Below, piece by piece: positions 41,725-49,945 of a stretch of 64,000 nucleotides of DNA (its first letter is position 1; the number at the start of each line of letters is the position of its first letter). The position numbers were made by a program, and so were the translations under genes. This stretch comes from NIOZ-UU13 sp035528395 (GTDB lineage: Bacteria; Planctomycetota; Phycisphaerae; Sedimentisphaerales; Anaerobacaceae), in contig DATKYR010000053.1 in the NCBI GenBank assembly GCA_035528395.1, forward strand, positions 1 through 64,000, in the 5' to 3' direction. The notes below the pieces were generated by a model. That model made no database searches and was not told the origin of the DNA. It saw only the letters and a list, made by a program, of their open reading frames with translations.

Positions 41725-43734
41725 ATGGCGAAAGATATAGAGAAACAAATCGAGGGGTTGCGGGAGGAGATTCGAGGGCACGATTATCTCTATTACGTGC
41801 TCAATCAGCCGAAAATCAGCGACCGGCAATATGATAAGCTCTTTGCCGAGCTAAAGAAGTTAGAAGAGGCTAATCCGCAGTTTATAACCGCCGATTCCCC
41901 GACTCAGCGGGTTTCGGAAAGGCCGCTCGAAGGTTTTACCAATGTCCGGCACGCAGTGCTGATGCTGAGTATGGACAACACCTATAACGCCGATGAGCTA
42001 AAAGCTTTTGATGAGAGAGTAACAAAGCAGCTTGGCAGCGAAGATTACGATTATGTGGTCGAGTTGAAGATTGACGGGGTTGCGATAAGTCTTCGTTACG
42101 AGGATGGGATTCTGGTTACGGCTGCTACTCGCGGTGACGGCGAAGTGGGGGATGATGTGACTGCTAACGTGCGGACAATAAAAGCCGTGCCGCTCACACT
42201 ATTGGACCGCGATACAATCCCCGCCGTACTCGAAGTTCGCGGCGAGGTCTATATGCCCACAAGCGCTTTTACCGAGCTGAACAAACTTCGCGCAGAAGCC
42301 GGCGAGCCGGCCTTTGCCAATCCGCGAAATGCCGCGGCAGGTTCCCTGAAACTGCTGGATTCAAGAATTACGGCCGCGAGGAACCTTTCGTTCTTTGCCT
42401 ATGCCACCGGCCAGGTTTCTGAGCCGTTAGCAGAAAATCATTACCAAGCGCTGGATGGATTCAAAAAACTCGGCCTGCCTGTTAATCCCAATATCAAAAA
42501 AGCCAAAGATATAAACGAGGTAATAGATATTTGTTTCGGCTGGAGTGAAAAGCGGCTGAAACTGGATTACCAGATTGACGGGATGGTGATAAAGATTAAC
42601 CGCTTCGAGCAGCGGGAAATATTAGGCGCGACGGGCAGGGCGCCCCGGTGGTGTATTTCATATAAGTTCGCCGCCGAGCAGGCCGAGACCATCGTCGAAT
42701 CAATCGATGTTCAGGTCGGCAAGAGCGGGATTCTGACGCCGGTGGCCAATCTGACGCCGGTGCAATTATCCGGTACGACGGTCAAGCGGGCAAGCCTGCA
42801 CAACTTCGATGAGTTGAATCGGCTTGGTGTCCGCTGTGGTGACACTGTGGTAATTGAAAAGGCCGGTGAAATAATACCGCAGGTTATAGAAGTAAAACAA
42901 GAATTAAGGCCTGCCGGCACAAAGCCCTTCAAAGCACCTAAAGAGTGTCCGAACTGCGGCTCAGCGGTGGCCAAGGACGAAGACGGCGTTTATATCCGGT
43001 GCCTCAATCCGAATTGCCTGGGACAATTGAAGGAGCGTCTGAAATATTTTGCCGGACGCGGGCAGATGGACATCGAAAATCTCGGCACGGCCTTGATTGA
43101 GCAGTTAACAGAAACCGGGCTGGTCAAGAATTTTGCGGACCTCTACAAGTTACAGAAATCGGAGCTGGCCGGTCTGGAACGAATGGCCGAGAAAAGCGCC
43201 GGCAATGTGATAAAGGCGATAGAGGCGAGCAAGACCCGGCCGTTATGGCGATTCATCGCGGCTTTAGGGATACGCCATATCGGGGGCCAGTCGGCTCAGA
43301 TTTTAGCTGAGCATTTCGGCTCGCTCGATGTTCTTATGAACGCAACACAAGAAGAGCTGGGGTCTATAGACCAAATCGGGCCGACAATGGCGGAAAGTGT
43401 GTATGAGTATTTTCGCAATTTGGGTAACCGGGCGGTAATCGACCAGTTATTGGCTGCGGGCCTAAGACCTCAGCAGCCAAAGGCACGGCCCCAGCGAAAG
43501 GGAAAATTGGCAGGCAAGACGATTGTTGTTACAGGAACGCTGGAGAACTTCACACGCCAGCAAATAGAGCAAGCTATCAGGCAGGCAGGAGCAAAACCTT
43601 CCGGCAGCGTAAGTAAGAAAACCGATTACGTGCTGGCAGGAGAAAATCCGGGAAGCAAACTCGACAAAGCGAGGGAACTTGGAGTTGAAGTGATAAACGA
43701 AAAAGATTTTTTGGCAAGAATAAACACGGACTGA
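41725..43734 (+). CDS. ligA: NAD-dependent DNA ligase LigA
   Basis: Seals DNA nicks in replication and repair using NAD. 669 residues from the ATG at 41725 (MAKDIEKQIEGLREEI); a TTG 13 codons upstream also fits the frame but lacks support. Order: domain Ia (HDYLYYVLNQPKISDRQYD), the adenylation domain with Lys115 in ELKIDG, the OB fold (VGKSGILTPVANLTPVQLSGTTVKRA), a four-Cys zinc finger (CPNCG...CLNPNC), helix-hairpin-helix repeats and a BRCT domain (KTIVVTGTLENFTRQQIE). All key parts are present and length is normal. Confidence 0.96.
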   Translation: MAKDIEKQIEGLREEIRGHDYLYYVLNQPKISDRQYDKLFAELKKLEEANPQFITADSPTQRVSERPLEGFTNVRHAVLMLSMDNTYNADELKAFDERVTKQLGSEDYDYVVELKIDGVAISLRYEDGILVTAATRGDGEVGDDVTANVRTIKAVPLTLLDRDTIPAVLEVRGEVYMPTSAFTELNKLRAEAGEPAFANPRNAAAGSLKLLDSRITAARNLSFFAYATGQVSEPLAENHYQALDGFKKLGLPVNPNIKKAKDINEVIDICFGWSEKRLKLDYQIDGMVIKINRFEQREILGATGRAPRWCISYKFAAEQAETIVESIDVQVGKSGILTPVANLTPVQLSGTTVKRASLHNFDELNRLGVRCGDTVVIEKAGEIIPQVIEVKQELRPAGTKPFKAPKECPNCGSAVAKDEDGVYIRCLNPNCLGQLKERLKYFAGRGQMDIENLGTALIEQLTETGLVKNFADLYKLQKSELAGLERMAEKSAGNVIKAIEASKTRPLWRFIAALGIRHIGGQSAQILAEHFGSLDVLMNATQEELGSIDQIGPTMAESVYEYFRNLGNRAVIDQLLAAGLRPQQPKARPQRKGKLAGKTIVVTGTLENFTRQQIEQAIRQAGAKPSGSVSKKTDYVLAGENPGSKLDKARELGVEVINEKDFLARINTD

Positions 43735-43768
43735 CACTGACGGGAACACTGACTGACACGGACAAAAA

Positions 43769-44896
43769 ATGATTAAGAAATATATGCTAATGGCGTTAAG
43801 GCTGGCGCGGCGGGGTATTGGTTCGGTTGAGCCGAATCCTGCGGTCGGGGCGGTTATCGTAAAAGCCAATCAGATTATCGGCAGTGGCCGGCATAAAAAA
43901 TTCGGCGGCCCCCACGCGGAAATAAACGCCCTTGAAGACTGCAAGACCTTAGGTGTTAATCCCCGCGGCGCTGCGATGTACGTTACGCTTGAGCCGTGCT
44001 CTCACGAGGGTAAGACCGGCCCCTGCACACAGGCTATAATTAAAGCTGGGTTAGCGAAAGTTTTCATCGCGATGATCGACCCGTCGGAGCACGCCGGCGG
44101 TAAAGGCATTGAGCAGTTGCGTAACGCGGGAATCGAAGTTCAAACTGGCATCTGTGAGACTGAAGCGAGAATACTAAACGCCCCTTTTATCAAATATGCA
44201 GCTACCGGAAGGTGCTGGGTGACATTGAAATGGGCACAGAGCATCGACGGCAAAGTCGCCACAGCCGAGCCGCAACCGTCGGGGAGAGGTTGGATTTCCG
44301 GCGAACAAAGCAGAAAAGACGTTCACAAATTACGCCGGCGCGCCCAGGCGATATTAGTTGGCATAAATACAGTAATCGCCGATGACCCGCTATTAACGGC
44401 CAGGCCAAGCAAAGGAAAAAAACTCACGAGAATCGTTTTAGACAACCACCTAAAGCTTCCGCTGGATTGCAATCTGATTAAGACAGCCAAGAAAAGTCCA
44501 GTATTGATATATACGAGAGAAGACACAATCCGGGTAAATCCGGAACTTGCAGAAAAGATTACCAAAAAGGGGGCCGAGGTGCTTGCTTATCCGGATATGG
44601 AAGGCCGCTCCAACCTGCAATTTTTACTCGATGAGTTGAGTAAGCGCGGCATCGGTCATCTGCTTGTCGAGGGCGGGCCGAGGGTGCTGACCTCGTTTTT
44701 AAAAGAGCAGCTTGCCGATGAGATTGTCGTTTATATAGCGCCGAAGATATTAGGGGCGCAGGGCAGTGTCGATATAACCGGCCCGATGGCTGAATTAACA
44801 CAGGCTGTCGGATTGCATTACGTTGATATTGAGCGCTTCGGAGACGATGTTCGCCTGACCGGAAAAGCGCTCAGTGAAATTTCAATCTCACTCTGA
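43769..44896 (+). CDS. ribD: Bifunctional riboflavin biosynthesis deaminase/reductase RibD
   Basis: Catalyses steps 2 and 3 of riboflavin synthesis: deamination of the pyrimidine intermediate, then ribosyl side-chain reduction with NADPH. 375 residues. The N-terminal cytidine-deaminase-like zinc site is His49-Ala-Glu51 (HAEINAL) with Cys77 (TLEPCSH) and Cys86 (TGPC). The reductase domain runs from KWAQSIDGKVAT to the end, with GHLLVEGGPRVLTSF. It begins 35 bp after ligA. No other rib gene is in the window, and no FMN riboswitch is seen upstream. Confidence 0.95.
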   Translation: MIKKYMLMALRLARRGIGSVEPNPAVGAVIVKANQIIGSGRHKKFGGPHAEINALEDCKTLGVNPRGAAMYVTLEPCSHEGKTGPCTQAIIKAGLAKVFIAMIDPSEHAGGKGIEQLRNAGIEVQTGICETEARILNAPFIKYAATGRCWVTLKWAQSIDGKVATAEPQPSGRGWISGEQSRKDVHKLRRRAQAILVGINTVIADDPLLTARPSKGKKLTRIVLDNHLKLPLDCNLIKTAKKSPVLIYTREDTIRVNPELAEKITKKGAEVLAYPDMEGRSNLQFLLDELSKRGIGHLLVEGGPRVLTSFLKEQLADEIVVYIAPKILGAQGSVDITGPMAELTQAVGLHYVDIERFGDDVRLTGKALSEISISL

Positions 44897-44918
44897 AAAT
44901 AATTTGGGAATTGGATGA

Positions 44919-45932
44919 ATGGATAAAAGAGAGGTAGTTAAATTAGCGATTGAGGGACGCAGGGTCCCGTACGTTCCGTGGCAGTGTAACTTTACTTTGG
45001 AAGCGGCTGAGAAGCTGCGGAATCATTTTGGCCGGGACGATTTGGACCGGGTCATGGACAACCATTTTGTCAAGTTAGGCAGGAATATGGGTCTTTTTAC
45101 CGCTCTCGGCAACGACCGTTTCCGTGATTTCTTCGGGGCAGTGTGGGACCGCAGCGTGGACAAGGACATCGGCATCGTTGAGAAATATGTTTTGCCGGAG
45201 CCCACACTTGCCGGATATGAGTTTCCCGATCCGTTAGACAGGCGATTCTTTGAGAATATCCCTGAGCTGCTGTCCGAGTACGGGGATTGTTTCCGGGTCT
45301 TTAAGATTGGATTTTCGCTATACGAGCGGGCCTGGGCGATGCGGGGGATGGAGAATTTGATGATGGATTTTTTGGACCATCCGGACTTCGTGCACGAGCT
45401 TTTGCAACGAATAGCCGACTATAACATCGCCCAGATTACCGAAGCCCTGAAGTACGATATAGACGCGGTCTATTTCGGCGATGACTGGGGCCAGCAGAGG
45501 GGCCTGCAGATGGGGCCGCGGCTGTGGGCGGAGTTTATCCGGCCGGAATTGAAGCGGATGTACTCGGTGGTTCGGGACGCGGGCAAGTACGTTACTATCC
45601 ATTCGTGCGGCAAGGTGGAAGAGCTTTTTGATGATTTGATTGAGATTGGGCTTAATTGCTTTAATCCGTTTCAGCCGGAGGTCATGGACGTCTTTGACCT
45701 TATGAAAAGGTACAAGGGACGGCTGGCATTTCACGGGGGGCTGTCCACGCAGCGGACCCTGCCATACGGCTCGGTTGAAGATGTTAAGAAGGCGACAATC
45801 AAGCTGTTAGAAGCAGGTAAAGATGGCGGCTATATCTTCGCACCGGCCCACGCCGTCGAGGGCGATGTCCCATTAGAGAATATGTTGGCATTTATAGAGG
45901 TCCTCCACACCCAGAACGGCTACAGGTGGTAG
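44919..45932 (+). CDS. Uroporphyrinogen decarboxylase-family protein (methyltransferase-like)
   Basis: 337 residues of the UroD/MtaA superfamily. Family motifs include YFGDDWGQQRGLQMGPRLW, YVTIHSCGKVEELFDDLIEIG and NCFNPFQPE. True HemE motifs at the N-terminus (RPxWxMRQAGR) are absent, so heme synthesis is unlikely. Members of this branch demethylate or transfer methyl groups to corrinoid proteins, often with HxC as zinc ligands; HSCG here may be that site. No corrinoid protein is adjacent. It follows ribD by 22 bp and could be on the same transcript. Confidence 0.83.
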   Translation: MDKREVVKLAIEGRRVPYVPWQCNFTLEAAEKLRNHFGRDDLDRVMDNHFVKLGRNMGLFTALGNDRFRDFFGAVWDRSVDKDIGIVEKYVLPEPTLAGYEFPDPLDRRFFENIPELLSEYGDCFRVFKIGFSLYERAWAMRGMENLMMDFLDHPDFVHELLQRIADYNIAQITEALKYDIDAVYFGDDWGQQRGLQMGPRLWAEFIRPELKRMYSVVRDAGKYVTIHSCGKVEELFDDLIEIGLNCFNPFQPEVMDVFDLMKRYKGRLAFHGGLSTQRTLPYGSVEDVKKATIKLLEAGKDGGYIFAPAHAVEGDVPLENMLAFIEVLHTQNGYRW

Positions 45933-46180
45933 ATTTCTCGTCTGTGGCCGATTTTGAATATATCAATCAGCGAATCTTTATCTTCGATGGAATAGACTAT
46001 TCTGTAATCGTCCTGTCGAATGCGATATCGCTCCTTTCCTGAAAGTTTCTGCGAGCCGGGAGGTCTCGGATTTTCGGCAAGGGATTGAATGCGTTTGATA
46101 ATTCTTCGCAGGTCTTTCTTCGGGAGAGCTTCCAGCTCTTTTGCAGCGGATTTTTTGATAGTTACTCTATATTTTGCCAT
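45920..46180 (-). CDS. RelE/ParE-family toxin
   Basis: 86 residues: YRVTIKKSAAKELEALPKKDLRRIIKRI, then LSGKERYRIRQDDYRIVYSIED and IDIFKIGHRREIYHL, the full RelE fold order (two helices then a sheet with basic residues). RelE toxins cleave mRNA in the ribosome; the C-terminal basic and His/Tyr residues agree with that. Its start overlaps the end of the antitoxin gene by 14 bp, as usual. The 3' end overlaps the UroD-family gene on the other strand by 13 bp. Confidence 0.9.
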   Translation of the reverse strand: MAKYRVTIKKSAAKELEALPKKDLRRIIKRIQSLAENPRPPGSQKLSGKERYRIRQDDYRIVYSIEDKDSLIDIFKIGHRREIYHL

Positions 46181-46400
46181 TTTTCCTGAGCTTCTTCAAA
46201 ACATCCTCAAACGGCAGGCTTGGCTCTTTCCTGCGCTGCTCGAAAGCCGACAGGTCAATGGAATCCTCCGCTAAGGAAAGTTTAATCGCATCCTGAACCA
46301 GCTCCGACATAGAATGTTCCGTTTCCGCCGCTTTTATGCGTAATGCGTGATGCAAATCAGAATCCAGATAAACGGTAGTTCTTTTTATATTGGCCTTCAT
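46167..46400 (-). CDS. Ribbon-helix-helix antitoxin
   Basis: 77 residues: KRTTVYLDSDLHHALRIKAAETEHSMSELVQDAIKLSL, a clear ribbon-helix-helix DNA-binding domain, followed by an extended acidic/basic tail (SAFEQRRKEPSLPFEDVLKKLRK) that would wrap and neutralise the toxin. GAGGTGAT precedes the ATG. The pair is probably autoregulated by the antitoxin at the promoter immediately upstream. Confidence 0.9.
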   Translation of the reverse strand: MKANIKRTTVYLDSDLHHALRIKAAETEHSMSELVQDAIKLSLAEDSIDLSAFEQRRKEPSLPFEDVLKKLRKNGKI

Positions 46401-46420
46401 ATTATCACCTCGTTAATGGT

Positions 46421-46450
46421 ATCATAACATTATAACGTCTTGATGTCAAG
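46421..46450 (-). promoter_or_regulatory. Promoter/operator of the toxin-antitoxin operon
   Basis: On the minus strand, TTGACA (46444-46449) and TATGAT (46421-46426) are separated by exactly 17 bases, a near-consensus sigma-70 promoter. The -35 box lies within a small palindrome CTTGA-TG-TCAAG (46439-46450), and the spacer holds GTTATAATGTTAT. The ribbon-helix-helix antitoxin could bind these repeats. Confidence 0.75.
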
Positions 46451-46512
46451 ATGCCGTTAATATATTTTTCTGGTTTTTTATCATTTTTGCTGGTCGGTTA
46501 GCTATAGGCCAT

Positions 46513-46553
46513 CCCCAAGCTTGTGCCCGCTAAAGCGGGTACTGTACTTGGGG
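46513..46553. repeat. Hairpin-forming repeat
   Basis: Nested inverted repeats: CCCCAAG (46513-46519) with CTTGGGG (46547-46553), enclosing GCCCGCT/AGCGGG. GC-rich REP-like palindrome with no T-run. Confidence 0.6.
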
Positions 46554-46589
46554 CTGCCACCCTGTTGATTTTGACGGAATCAGAAAGTG

Positions 46590-46660
46590 AGCTAAAGTGC
46601 CTAAAGTGAGCTAAAGTGAGCTAAAGTGAGCTAAAGTGAGCTAAAGTGAACTAAAGTTAA
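46590..46660. repeat. 10-bp tandem repeat, CTAAAGTGAG x7
   Basis: Seven nearly identical 10-bp units (CTAAAGTGAG, with variants at the ends). The same word makes the termini of the fold-back elements at 34021-34192 and 41422-41598, so this may be a free-standing array of one terminus. Confidence 0.9.
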
Positions 46661-46738
46661 GGAAAATCGATACTTTTGCTCGTATTTATTTTTCAAAATT
46701 TTTTTATTGCTTCTTTCTATTTGCTGGTAAAATATAAT

Positions 46739-46881
46739 GGCCGGAGCAACTAAGCACGGGTCCAAGTGCCAGGTTTGAGGTTGAAACAACCTGGGGCGTT
46801 AGGACAAGGCCTTCAAAAGGCTTGCAATCCGGGGTTCCGGAGCGCCTACCTCTTTGTGACAGTCTGCTCCGGCATTTTTTT
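46739..46881 (+). ncRNA. Candidate structured RNA with closing stem and T-run
   Basis: About 140 nt with a well-formed fold. The closing stem is 46740-46748 with 46865-46873 (9 bp, GCCGGAGCA), followed by seven T. Inside are hairpins GCAC/GTGC (46754-46769), CAGGTT/AACCTG (46770-46793), CAAGgCCTT/AAGGCTTG (46805-46824) and TCCGG/CCGGA (46828-46841). A GGCG/CGCC helix (46795-46798 with 46843-46846) encloses the last two. A possible -10 (TAAAAT, 46728-46733) sits just upstream. It lacks SRP, RNase P and tmRNA signatures, so I cannot name it. The open frame on the other strand is probably not a gene. Confidence 0.6.
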
Positions 46882-47056
46882 ATTTCAACACTTTTTTCAG
46901 ATTCCATATTCTTAAGTTTAGCAGGTCTTTGCTGCCGGCAGCAGGTTGTTCCCCGGCCGGTCGAACGAGCCCTTTTCGGTCGGTTCCTATGCTGACATAA
47001 AATCAAACTTACCCATAATACCTGACGTTATAACGTTATCTTTGGGTATTTTTTCC

Positions 47057-47085
47057 TTGATTTGCAGCATAAAAAGATGTATAAT
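47057..47085 (+). promoter_or_regulatory. Sigma-70-type promoter of a small RNA
   Basis: TTGATT (47057-47062) and TATAAT (47080-47085) with a 17-base spacer. Transcription would start near 47092 and immediately enter the short structured segment below. Confidence 0.65.
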
Positions 47086-47091
47086 TATATT

Positions 47092-47158
47092 GTGTTTTTA
47101 GCGGCCTTCGGAGCGCTGAAAGGAGAAGGGAGTGCAATTCCTTTTAGTCGGCTTTTTT
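47092..47158 (+). ncRNA. Candidate short RNA ending in a terminator (or attenuator leader)
   Basis: After a strong promoter, two hairpins follow: AGCG...CGCT with a C(UUCG)G tetraloop (47099-47116), and GCTGA...TCGGC enclosing AAGG/CCTT (47115-47152), followed by TTTTTT (47153-47158). This is a complete transcription unit of about 65 nt, or an attenuated leader for the DUF11 lipoprotein gene 260 bp downstream. No match to a known RNA family is recognised. Confidence 0.5.
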
Positions 47159-47217
47159 ATAGGGCCTGCAAAGGCATCAACCTGACATTAGGTATGCTAT
47201 AAATATTCACAGGAGGT

Positions 47218-47304
47218 ATGAATCTTCGGTTTTTATCGGTTGTTATGGATAAAGATTATCACATTAGCGATAACCCATATTCGTTTTTTGGGTTAACTCG
47301 GTAA
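47218..47304 (+). CDS. Possible 28-codon small ORF
   Basis: ATG right after AGGAGGT gives MNLRFLSVVMDKDYHISDNP and eight further residues before TAA. The spacing of the ribosome-binding site is too short (one base) for this ATG; the inner ATG at 47245 would give 19 residues. It could be a leader peptide of the lipoprotein gene. Weak evidence. Confidence 0.2.
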   Translation: MNLRFLSVVMDKDYHISDNPYSFFGLTR

Positions 47305-47418
47305 AGGCTTAAACCGATATATTAACGGAAATTTTGTGGCATAAAAACGAGGATTGAATATCCGTCTAAAGGATTTTCTTCTCATTTTTCTGCCCGGAGG
47401 TGCGAAAGGGGATATAAA

Positions 47419-49053
47419 ATGAAAAGATTTCTGAATATCTCGGTTGTTTTACTGGTGTTTGTTTTTTTGGTTTCTTCCGGTTGCGAGAGTGGGAATGGTC
47501 TTTTTGGGGCCAAGGAGGAAGAACCGGAACTACTGCAGGCTGAAAAGTATTTTTGGGCCAGTGACCACGAACCTATAACTATAGCTCCAATAAGAACGGC
47601 GCCTCCTTCCACAAAGGAGTCTGTTGTTGACTCAACAAAGCTGGTAGCTATCGATGGGGTCGGCTCGTCTGTAGTCTCAAGGACCTATCCCTGGACAGAA
47701 TGCGGGGTTATTCAGTTAGACAAGACTGTGCCGAAGGAAGTTGAGCTAAACAGAACGTTCGATTACTTCATCAAGGTGACAAATCTAACGGACGTGAAGC
47801 TGACCGATATTCTGATAACCGAAGAGCTTTCAGATAATTTCGATTTCACAAGCGCAATTCCTGCAGCGAGAGAAGACCTGAACAAACTTGTGTGGGAAAT
47901 ACAGTCGCTTGGACCAAAAGCGAGCAAGCTAATTACGGTTTCCGGTGTGGCTACGCAGACCAATCCCCTTGAACACCGCACAAATGTTATTACTCCCATC
48001 ATTCCGGCCCTTGTCGCCATAAAGGTTGTCCAGCCCAGGCTGGAGCTGACAAAGACCGCGCCGGTCGAGGCCTTGCTGTGTGAGCCGATTCCGGTGGTAT
48101 TCGTGGTGGCCAATTCAGGAACAGGGTCCGCACGAAACGTCAAAATCGTAGAAACACTTCCTGCAGGGCTGCTGACGGTCGACGGCAATAGCAAATTAGT
48201 ATTTGATGTAGGCACCCTGACGGAGGGTCAGTCGCAGCAATTTTCGGGTGAACTGCGGGCCACTAAGACGGGCAGCTATACCAGCAAGGCAGTGGCCAGC
48301 TCAACTACCGGTCTGAGTGCTGAATCGGCGGAAACCACAACGCTCGTTGACATGCCTGTGCTGACAATCACCAATGACGGTCCTCAACAGCAGTACCTTG
48401 GTCGACCATTAACCTATGAAATAATAGTTACCAACAACTCAACTATACCGGCGAAAAATACGGTTATAGAGGATAATATTCCGGAAGGAGTAACCTCAAC
48501 AGAAGCAAGTACAGGTGCAAAACTCGCCGGTTCAAAATTAATCTGGGAACTCGGTACTCTTGCACCTAACACTTTCAAAAAGGTACGTGTATCCTACCTG
48601 CCAACTGAAGCGGGCACGCTGACGAATAGTGCAATTGCAACTGCATATTGCTCAGAGGCTGTGACTGCTTTGGCGAAGACCCTGATAGCCGGTATTTCTG
48701 CGGTGGCGCTGGAAGTCGTTGACGTCGATGACCCGGTTAAAGTAGGCGCCCGCACGACGTATGTAATCAGTGTAACGAACCAAGGCTCTGCTGCTGCCAC
48801 AAACGTTCGTATTGCTTGTATTTTGGAAGATAATGTTCAATACGTTTCGTCAGCCGGCGCGACCGCCGGTTCCGTTGAGGAGCTGATGGTGAATTTTTTC
48901 CCGTTAAGCAGTCTTGCACCGAAGGCCAGAGCGGCCTGGCGTGTGGTCGTCAGGGCCGTAAAGCCGGGAGATGTACGCTTCAAAGTCGTCATGAACGTTG
49001 ACCAGCTTACACGGTCTGTTGAAGAATCAGAATCTACACATCTGTACGAGTAG
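47419..49053 (+). CDS. DUF11-repeat lipoprotein (OmcB-like repeats)
   Basis: 544 residues. Signal peptide with lipobox LVSSGC, so Cys22 would be lipidated and the protein anchored in a membrane. The rest is about four DUF11 (conserved repeat) immunoglobulin-like units, each with a core like FDYFIKVTNLTDVKLTDILITEEL, VVFVVANSGTGSARNVKIVE, LTYEIIVTNNSTIPAKNTVIED or TTYVISVTNQGSAAATNVRI and a following LGTLAPNTFKKV-type strand. DUF11 occurs in the chlamydial outer-membrane protein OmcB and in many planctomycete surface proteins. Structural envelope role is likely. A ribosome-binding site (GGAGGTGCGAAAGGGG region) precedes the ATG. Confidence 0.88.
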   Translation: MKRFLNISVVLLVFVFLVSSGCESGNGLFGAKEEEPELLQAEKYFWASDHEPITIAPIRTAPPSTKESVVDSTKLVAIDGVGSSVVSRTYPWTECGVIQLDKTVPKEVELNRTFDYFIKVTNLTDVKLTDILITEELSDNFDFTSAIPAAREDLNKLVWEIQSLGPKASKLITVSGVATQTNPLEHRTNVITPIIPALVAIKVVQPRLELTKTAPVEALLCEPIPVVFVVANSGTGSARNVKIVETLPAGLLTVDGNSKLVFDVGTLTEGQSQQFSGELRATKTGSYTSKAVASSTTGLSAESAETTTLVDMPVLTITNDGPQQQYLGRPLTYEIIVTNNSTIPAKNTVIEDNIPEGVTSTEASTGAKLAGSKLIWELGTLAPNTFKKVRVSYLPTEAGTLTNSAIATAYCSEAVTALAKTLIAGISAVALEVVDVDDPVKVGARTTYVISVTNQGSAAATNVRIACILEDNVQYVSSAGATAGSVEELMVNFFPLSSLAPKARAAWRVVVRAVKPGDVRFKVVMNVDQLTRSVEESESTHLYE

Positions 49054-49169
49054 TTATGGTGATATGATATTGAAACAATATGGGCTAAAGCTCATCCTAC
49101 CTGCTACAAAAACAGGAACCCCCTTTGTTCATATTTAGGTTCTACGTTTCCTTATACGCCCCTGGATTA

Positions 49170-49347
49170 AGAGCCTATCCAAATAACCCGCTCTATTGCG
49201 GCCGGCTGCAAAGCCCGATGCATGCGTTGTCGGCCAAAAAAGTTCTCAACGTGGAGAAAACCACGCCTCCGAGCCTTTTTGGCCTGCCGCCTTGGCCTCG
49301 AACTTTTCGCTCGGCCTCATAACGCCCCGGTTATTCGGATAAGCTCT
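49170..49347. repeat. MITE-like element with 19-bp terminal inverted repeats
   Basis: Ends AGAGCCTATCCAAATAACC (49170-49188) and the complement with 2 mismatches (49329-49347). A nested pair GGCCAAAAA/TTTTTGGCC lies inside. The total is 178 bp with no coding capacity. The right 72 bp recur at 14696-14767. This is the size and shape of a miniature inverted-repeat transposable element. Confidence 0.75.
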
Positions 49348-49450
49348 AAGAATTGGCTGTTTTTTTTCCTTGATTAGTGGAAAAAAGGTGGTTAGATAAA
49401 TGTTGTATAATATACCTGTCAGCCAGTAACAGTTTTATGGGAGGTTTAAG

Positions 49451-49915
49451 ATGCGAGTGATAGAACTTTTGGACAAGTCGGCGGTTCGTTACGAGGTAAC
49501 TGAACACCCGCCAGCCTTTACGGCACAGCAAGTGGCGGCAGTAGAGCACGAGCCGGGCAAATACGTAGCCAAACCGGTGATAGTCAAAGCCGACGGAAAA
49601 TACATGATGTGTGTGCTTTCAGCGTGTTACAAGATTGACTTGGGGGCGTTGAAAAGTCAACTGGGCGCTAAATCAGTTGAATTAGCCCAGGAAAAGGAAA
49701 TCGGCAAGATATTCGACGATTGTGAGCTGGGAGCTGAGCCGCCGTTCGGCAACCTGTACGATTTGCCTACTATTATAGACAAGGTCCTTGAGAAAGACGA
49801 CCACATCACGTTCCAGGCCGGCACGCATGAAAAAGCGATACGGATGAGCATGGATGATTACAAAAAACTGGTTGAGCCTAAGGTGCTTGAGTTCAGCTAT
49901 CACATGACGTCGTGA
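49451..49915 (+). CDS. YbaK/ProX-type aminoacyl-tRNA deacylase family protein
   Basis: 154 residues of the YbaK/INS superfamily, which hydrolyses mischarged tRNAs in trans (for example Ala- or Cys-tRNA-Pro). Characteristic parts: YEVTEHPPAFTAQQVA, KPVIVKADGKYMMCVL with the conserved active-site Lys, and GAEPPFGNLYDLPTIID. The variant GAEPPFG, shared with a subfamily of unknown specificity, stands where YbaK has a GxxSP loop. GGGAGG precedes the ATG. Confidence 0.88.
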   Translation: MRVIELLDKSAVRYEVTEHPPAFTAQQVAAVEHEPGKYVAKPVIVKADGKYMMCVLSACYKIDLGALKSQLGAKSVELAQEKEIGKIFDDCELGAEPPFGNLYDLPTIIDKVLEKDDHITFQAGTHEKAIRMSMDDYKKLVEPKVLEFSYHMTS

Positions 49916-49945
49916 TTGCAAATTGTCACGGTGCATGTATAAAAA

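Noticed and set aside
46739..46881. SRP (4.5S) or 6S RNA identity
   Set aside because: The SRP domain IV signature (GGAAGCAGC-type loop) is absent and the 6S central bubble is not evident, so the RNA is left unnamed.
46704..47006. 100-codon minus-strand frame over the candidate RNA
   Set aside because: No ribosome-binding site, no family, and its composition follows the palindromic RNA structure on the plus strand.
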